Shown piece by piece: positions 58,963 through 64,000 of a stretch of DNA of 64,000 nt. Position 1 is the first letter of the stretch. Each line of letters starts with the position of its first letter. Origin of the DNA: Henckelia pumila (Eukaryota > Streptophyta > Magnoliopsida > Lamiales > Gesneriaceae); the NCBI RefSeq assembly GCF_033568475.1, contig NC_133121.1, positions 29,991,374 to 30,055,373 of the forward strand, read 5' to 3'. The translations under genes and the position numbers were made by a program. A model generated the notes under the pieces. That model worked only from the letters and a program-made list of their open reading frames with translations. It was not told the origin of the DNA and searched no databases.

Positions 58963-59142
58963 GCGCTTGGTCTGCTAAAAAGAGCAGACCGAGCGCCCAA
59001 AACTCCCCCGTTCACTGTTTTCTTAAAACTGGGGTGCGCTCGGTCTGCTGAAATTAGCAGACCGAGCGCCCAAAAATCCCCAACTCTCTGTTTTATATAA
59101 TCGGGTATGCGCTCGGTCTGCTAAAAAGAGCAGACCAAGCGC
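58963..59142. repeat. Hairpin triplet between pol and the accessory ORF, 73-bp period
   Basis: 58963-58996, 59036-59069 and 59109-59142 each form a 14-bp stem of the type GCGCTCGGTCTGCT with 6-nt loops; the first and third have one mismatch or wobble each. Starts are exactly 73 bp apart. The stem is the same as that of the first hairpin in the LTRs, but the spacers differ. A TATA-like AATATATAAC follows at 59161-59170. Confidence 0.95.
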
Positions 59143-59157
59143 CTCGCGCAGAATATG

Positions 59158-59172
59158 AAAAATATATAACCC
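59158..59172 (+). promoter_or_regulatory. Possible internal promoter (TATA-like) for the accessory ORF
   Basis: AAAAATATATAACCCG lies 16-20 bp after the third hairpin and ~150 bp before the probable start of the accessory ORF. A CT-rich leader follows (59180-59260). Promoter activity is inferred from layout only. Confidence 0.4.
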
Positions 59173-59309
59173 GATCCCCTTTTCCTCTCTTATTTCTTTC
59201 TTTCCTTCTCTCCTTCAAAACCCTACGCCGCCTCCTCTCCTCCTTTTTCTCACTTTTGCTCATCAAATTCGCAGCTACTCTCTCTGATTTTTCTCTGATT
59301 TTGATTACG

Positions 59310-60447
59310 ATAGGTCCTAAAAGAGCAAAGATTGCCACCTCTCGTGCTACTCCTTCTTCTTCCAACATCATTGATGGCAAGTTCATATCCATGGAGGCCA
59401 AATCACGCTATGAAGCTGCGAGGATCAATCGAAATCCTATTCCAGAGCGAGGCATCAATCTATCCGAGGCTCTTACTCTCGCCCTCAGCATCCCGGAACG
59501 TGGATGGGTTGAGTTTTTCCGAACACCACAAGCGGCTGTTGTTCCGTTGGTAAGAGAATTCTATGCAAATGCCCCGGAACGAACAGATAGCACAACCTTT
59601 GTACGGGGTAAGATGGTCTCTTTCGATCCTCAAGTTATTAACAATTTATTGAAAACCCCGGAGGTAGACGATAGCCTATTCCAAAAATTTAAAGCTAATC
59701 CGGATTATAATCTCGTGTCTGCTGCACTGTGTTATGATGGGAATGTGTGGAAAGATTCGGCTAGGTTCATATCTTTTAAAGAAATTTTTTTGATAATGGA
59801 ATCGGCTTTGTGGTATGCGTTCCTCATGGACCGAATGATGCCGGTGTCCCATACACATGTCATGGTGATGAGCCGATATTTGTTGTTGTATGCTTTGCAC
59901 AAGAAATGGCAAATCAATGTAGGAAAGCTCATCAACAGAGAGTTTATACAATTCCATCCGCTCACCGAACATTGGAATCTTCTTCCCTTCTATCGTCACC
60001 GTCCTCGGTGTGAAAGCTGGAATCAAAATCCGAGATGATGAAGAATGGCAGCATCCGATGCAAGATGTGGACCAGTCACTTATGAGGACAAATAGAACTT
60101 TCAGATTACAAGAGTTCACATCGAAGGGACAAGCAAGTTCCGGGGCCGGTACCTCTTCGAGCCGCATACCAAAACCAATGACAAATCGTCGCCCTGCCAC
60201 TGAGACGACAAATGAGCTGTATGCTTGGGCTCAATACCAGAATGAGTACCAAAAAGTTGATAGTGCACACTCGGAATCACAGACTGCTATGCTCCGCACA
60301 TTAATCTCTAATGCCGGATTGGATCCTGCTGCCTACCCCACTCCGCCACCATATCCCCCTCCGTTCCATTTCCACTACACTGCTCTTCGAGCAAATTATC
60401 CCGATGATTCAGATGATGAAGCCGAAGGCGACGACGAGGACCAATAA
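59310..60447 (+). pseudogene. Athila accessory ORF ('putative plant transposon protein' type)
   Basis: The likely original start, ATA GGT CCT AAA AGA (GPKRAK...), is an ATG mutated to ATA at 59310-59312; the next in-frame ATG is at 59391. The body has IPERGINLSEAL, FVRGKMVSFDPQVINNLL, the ARFISFKEIFLIMESALWYAFLM region, LLYALHKKWQINVGKLI and EFIQF, resembling the plant transposon-protein family Transposase_32. A frameshift near 60000 moves the frame to 60010-60447. The end carries a Pro-rich stretch (PTPPPYPPPF) and an acidic tail (DDSDDEAEGDDED). It has no signal peptide or clear membrane helix, so an envelope role is not supported. Function unknown. Confidence 0.75.
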
Positions 60448-62066
60448 TCAGGGGAGTTTTTGTTTTCAATTTTTTTTATTGTTTTTTGTGTGTGTTTTGC
60501 TTGTTTTCTTTTTGTTGTTTTGTTTCGTTTGTCTAGCATTGGGGACACTGCTAGATTTTAGTTTGGGGAGGGTGTCTTTTATGTTTTCATGTATATTGTC
60601 TTTAATTTTTTTTGATTGTTTGCATTTCGTCGTTATCTTTTGTTTTGTGTCGTGTTATGCATTTGTGGATGAAATCATAAAAGCCAGTGATGAAATTTTT
60701 TTTATTATGTTTGTGTTTGATAGCTGAAATCCATGAACATCTTCTGACAAAATTTTTGTTTAACTGGTAGAACCAAGTAGATGAATAGATCTTTATATAC
60801 TCTGTGATGTATGCTCGAGTCTGAATTTGGAACGTACAAACTTGGATAGGATTGAGGCGTTGTTTGAATTTTTGGGCCTACTTTCTCTTGAAGTAACATC
60901 ATCCTTAAAAGCCCTGTTGAGCCTTCACAATGTTTATGAGTACATGAGGTACAAAAATCTGAAATCTGTTGACAATCATCATTTACTGCTGATGATTGCT
61001 TAATTCTGCACTTGTCAAAATTTGTATGATTTGATTGTGAATTGAGACTTGTCTATAACTAGTTCGAACACTCTTCGAGGTGCAATACGGGCATAACTGT
61101 GATTAGGAATAATTTAGGTAATCTTTCTGTGAATCGTTTGAGCCTTTCAAGCTACCTTTTGATACATGCTATCTCTAGTACCTTCTTTGAGATTTATTGA
61201 AATCGAATGGCATGCGTGAAAACGTGGGAATAAACCTCAATTCTTCATTTTTTCTAATCCTACACTCATTACCGAAGAATAGCTTAAACACTATTTCCCA
61301 CCCTAAAGGGAGTAAGTTGAATGTGAAATGGCATATGCTTCGGAATTGTAATTGCAAAGTGAAATAGTGTATTTGGAAATGCTGAAAAAATAAAAAGAAA
61401 AAAATTTATAAAGATTTGAGATGAAATTTTTTTTTTTCAAAAGAAGTGAAGTCAATAGATTGATGAAATGAATTAGAAGGAGAAAGAAGAAGGCAACGAA
61501 AATGAACAGTTGGGTATAACTTATTTCCTTAACTGAATCGATATCCTTCGTTTGTAGCCATAAACCAGACCTAACATTATAAGCTTATTAAGACTTATTG
61601 ACCGAGTCACAGTTGCCCAATATACTAGTGGAGAAGGGTTGTGAGAATTTAGCCTATGGATAGTTGATAGACACTTTTAATGAGTATGGATTTTTGATCA
61701 AAACACGCACACACTGTAATTCTTTGATTTAAACCAATGTGAAGTGTGTATCATTGAATGTCTCTCATCTTTGAGCTTATAGTACCTAAAAAGTCCTCAT
61801 GATCCTTGAATGTGTGAATTGAATTCGGAGGAAGGTATGTTGATACGTGAGTTGCGGGATTTAGGAGTTTACAAAGTTTTTTAGTTTTTTTTTTTAAAAA
61901 AAATGTTAGTAGATTGATATGATTGGATTTGTAATCTTTTGGAAGAAATTCTGAGGCTTGAAAAGTTTGAGTTCATCCACCTTTGTCGTTGTGTCGTGTT
62001 TTTGTTTGCATTCTAGTTTGTCACCTATTTTGCTTGAGGGCAAGCAAAAGGTTAGTTTGGGGAGGT
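60448..62066 (+). other. Athila 3' non-coding region
   Basis: T-rich sequence with no credible gene; a Phe/Leu-rich frame at 60311-60727 is compositional. A copy of TAGTTTGGGGAGG lies at 60559-60571, just after a short GCATTGGGGACACTGC dyad (60536-60551). The polypurine tract lies at the end. Confidence 0.7.
62053..62066 (+). promoter_or_regulatory. Athila polypurine tract
   Basis: TAGTTTGGGGAGGT abuts the 3' LTR start at 62067. The same 13-mer occurs at 58773-58785, where its first three bases are the pol stop codon, and at 60559-60571. Confidence 0.85.
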
Positions 62067-63449
62067 TGATAGGAGTCGTTTTTCCTTGTTTTATTGTTAG
62101 TGTTTTGCATTTGTTCTTAGTGGTCTTTTTAGTGTTTTTCTAATTTTGTTTGCTTTTAGTGTAATGTTGTGTGTTTTGTCTACTCCTATTTATTTATGGT
62201 TAAATTGGCATGAAAAATAGAAGAAAAAAATAATTCCAGGCTTCATCAGGGGGTGCGCTCGGTCTGCTGAAAAGAGCAGACCGAGCGCTGGCATTATTTT
62301 TCCAGGTAGAATGTTGAAGAGTTTGGGGCGCTCGGTCGGTGAAATTGTGCAGACCGAGCGGTCGCTGAAAAAAATTGGGCAGAATGTTGAATAGTTTAGG
62401 GCGCTCGATCGGTGAATTTTTGTAGACCGAGCGCCCACGCGTGTTTTTGGAAAAACTTTGTTTTGGGTGTTTTAAAAGGAAAGGACTCTGAAAGCGATAT
62501 ATAGCATCTTTTCAGACGTTTTGAGGGTTGGAAAAACACAGAAAAGAACGGCGGAGGCGGCTCGAAGATCGAAGTTTCTTCTTCTCGTTGGGAGTTCTTC
62601 TTCTTCACGATTTCTGAATTTTTTGTTGAAAACTTTATTAGTTTGAATTTTATTATGAGTTGTAGTAGCTAAACTTTATTTTGTTGGAATTTAGGGGATC
62701 CTAACCCCGTAACATGTTTTTGTGATTGAATCGTTGGACAAATTGACTGAGTTTTTATGCGAGTATTTGATTTTATCATTTTTTATTATTCTATGTTGAG
62801 GAGTAACTAACTTCAACATAGATTCGTAAGTTGTGAATTATTGTCGAGATATAGATTCATGATTAAGACGAGTGATAAAATCCATGGACTTAAAATATGC
62901 ATAGAGATATGATATTTAGTACATGTTGATAACCATAGACCACCAGGTTGAAAGTTGTAGGAATTCAATGAACGCAAAGCAATTAGTAATGATAAATAAT
63001 CAAAGAGATTTGATTGTTTCATTAACTTGAATTAGATTGGCATAAACTCGAGAGAGAGTGTCGATATTTCAGGAATTTTTGTCAAATCTATGAGTGTAAA
63101 AGTAATTTCAATTGTCCAGATTCAATTAGGGGGAAGGTGAACCGAGATTCCAACAAAACTTCTTCATATTATATTTTTTTTGTGCTAAACATTGCTGTGA
63201 GTTATTTTATTTTCATTCGAGTAATCTTAAATCGAATTCTTTTCATTATAATTTTAGAATGATCAAAAATCAAATTTTTGTTACTTTGGAGTATAAAAAT
63301 TAAATAATTTAATTATTGTGACGTAGTCCCTGAGGACGATACTCGTACTCAGTACACTTTTCTATAACTTGAGTCGTGCACTTGCGATAATTTTGAGCAG
63401 AAAAGAGATATTATTACATTGAATTTAAGTGTTGGTATTTGTTCGATCA
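62067..63449 (+). repeat. 3' LTR of the Athila element
   Basis: 1383 bp, homologous to 49372-50766 with scattered substitutions and small indels. Hairpins begin at 62255, 62328 and 62401 (GCGCTC core), again 73 bp apart. The third has a substitution (GCTCGATC) that weakens its stem. Confidence 0.95.
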
Positions 63450-64000
63450 TCCATTTATGTGGCTTCTCGTTCCAATCCCAAACTTTTGTCGGTGTTCCTA
63501 GTCACGTGAAAAGTTAGAAAAAAATGTTTCTTTTTCATCAAACCCCCTAAAGAGTGGCAGTGCACCAATGATTGGTATCCCACCTTCACTAAGCCCGACC
63601 CTCCCGAAAACCTCAAGAAAAACAAAAAATATCTTTGCATGCAAGAGAAAATGGGAGATAGGTGCTTTAGCATTCCTCACCTTTTATCCGAAGATCTCTT
63701 ATGCCACCCTAATCTTAGCCCCGCGGGTGTCGAGTTGGAGAGTGATGCCGGTAGCTACTTTACCTTCTAAACTTTATGATGAAAAATCTTCCACATCTTC
63801 TAATATTCTCATGCTTTTATATCTTCATATTTGCAGGGACTAGAGTCATGAATGCCATATTCCTTTGTGAGCTTGAGAAGAAGGAGAAAGCTGGTGGTTC
63901 ATCATCCGTTTCCAAGAAACAACTGGCTTCAACCACCTCTAAGCCCAAGAAAGACTCCCAACCTGAGCCACCCAAGAAAGACTCCTAAGCGGAGCCACCC
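63450..64000 (+). pseudogene. Gypsy-type transposon-domain gene, second part (to window end)
   Basis: Continues from 49371 after the Athila insertion. 63455-63780 encodes ...NPKLLSVF..., FIKPPKEWQCTNDWYPTFTKPDPPEN and a further block with SEDLLCHPNLSP. There is a stop or frame change near 63506-63515. A GT-AG intron probably spans ~63780-63836 (TTTGCAG acceptor). The next exon reads MNAIFLCELEKKEKAGG with Lys/Ser/Pro-rich repeats (KKDSQPEPPKKDS), then a TAA in the repeat at 63986-63988. It runs off the window. Confidence 0.6.

Larger units (their letters stand above)
49372..63449 (+). mobile_element. Athila-type Ty3/gypsy retrotransposon (14.1 kb with nested insert)
   Basis: LTRs are 49372-50766 and 62067-63449, with target duplication TCCAT at 49367-49371 and 63450-63454. 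It has an Athila-like PBS, gag, pol, an accessory ORF after pol, a long 3' non-coding region and a polypurine tract. A solo LTR (51583-54178) splits gag. Gag wording (PRNDPFSNIYNPGWRQHPNF), the protease type (DLGAS) and the extra 3' ORF fit the Athila clade. Multiple stops make it non-autonomous. Confidence 0.95.

Noticed and set aside
59256..59401. Minus-strand Arg/Glu-rich frame (59093-59401) as a gene
   Set aside because: Antisense to the CT-rich leader and start of the accessory ORF; low-complexity basic/acidic composition only.
60311..60727. Phe/Leu-rich hydrophobic frame after the Athila accessory ORF, possibly a membrane protein
   Set aside because: T-rich composition, overlapping the accessory ORF in another frame; no matching arrangement of charged and polar residues, and no conserved motif.

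Overview
The window is nuclear DNA of a flowering plant, almost certainly a eudicot. It has interrupted genes with GT-AG introns, AT-rich spacers, plant families of LTR retrotransposons, CACTA, hAT and PIF/Harbinger DNA transposons, and only two recognisable host genes. I cannot fix the species; a Lamiales-type plant is only an impression. There are no bacterial signs, CRISPR arrays, rRNA genes or tRNA genes.

Layout. 1-1421 is a long inverted repeat lying upstream of, and probably in an intron of, a RING-CH membrane zinc-finger gene whose last four exons lie at 1852-5244 (+); its third intron holds a hAT MITE and a small foldback element. 5577-6811 is a hAT-like non-autonomous element. 7409-11487 is a CACTA element (TSD TAT) with a gutted TNP2-type transposase and a nearly complete second gene.

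11601-30893 is a three-level nest, each level proven by a 5-bp target duplication: a long solo LTR (TSD GACAT), split by a Tekay/Del-type chromovirus on the minus strand (14088-30564, TSD ATTTA), itself split inside its protease by a Ty1/copia element on the minus strand (18787-28057, TSD CTCTT) that keeps one open 1304-residue gag-pol frame.

31172-31435 is a small host gene, probably the plant mitochondrial ATP synthase f-like subunit, with a probable 3'UTR intron full of MITEs and a chromovirus scrap. 34558-40604 is a truncated Ty3/gypsy element carrying a solo LTR (35450-36880) and a second copy of the hAT MITE (37274-37862). 40605-44096 is a decayed PIF/Harbinger transposon with transposase and Myb/SANT-like genes. 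44524-47179 is another solo LTR (TSD AGAGA).

47185-64000 looks like the 3' part of a Tat/Ogre-like element on the minus strand: LTR segment, polypurine tract, C-rich tandem repeats, and an ORF on the opposite strand (+) related to the 'gypsy-type transposon' domain. That ORF is split by a 14-kb Athila-type element (49372-63449, TSD TCCAT), whose gag is split by a second copy of the long solo LTR (51583-54178, TSD CAGCT).

The most unusual signal is shared by unrelated elements. Their LTRs or leaders carry arrays of GC-rich hairpins. In the Athila LTRs, again inside Athila before its accessory gene, and in the solo LTR at 51583-54178, the hairpins sit in tandem units of 73 bp. In several families the array lies just upstream of a TATA-like box. 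Since the stem sequences differ between families, this looks like a convergent regulatory architecture.
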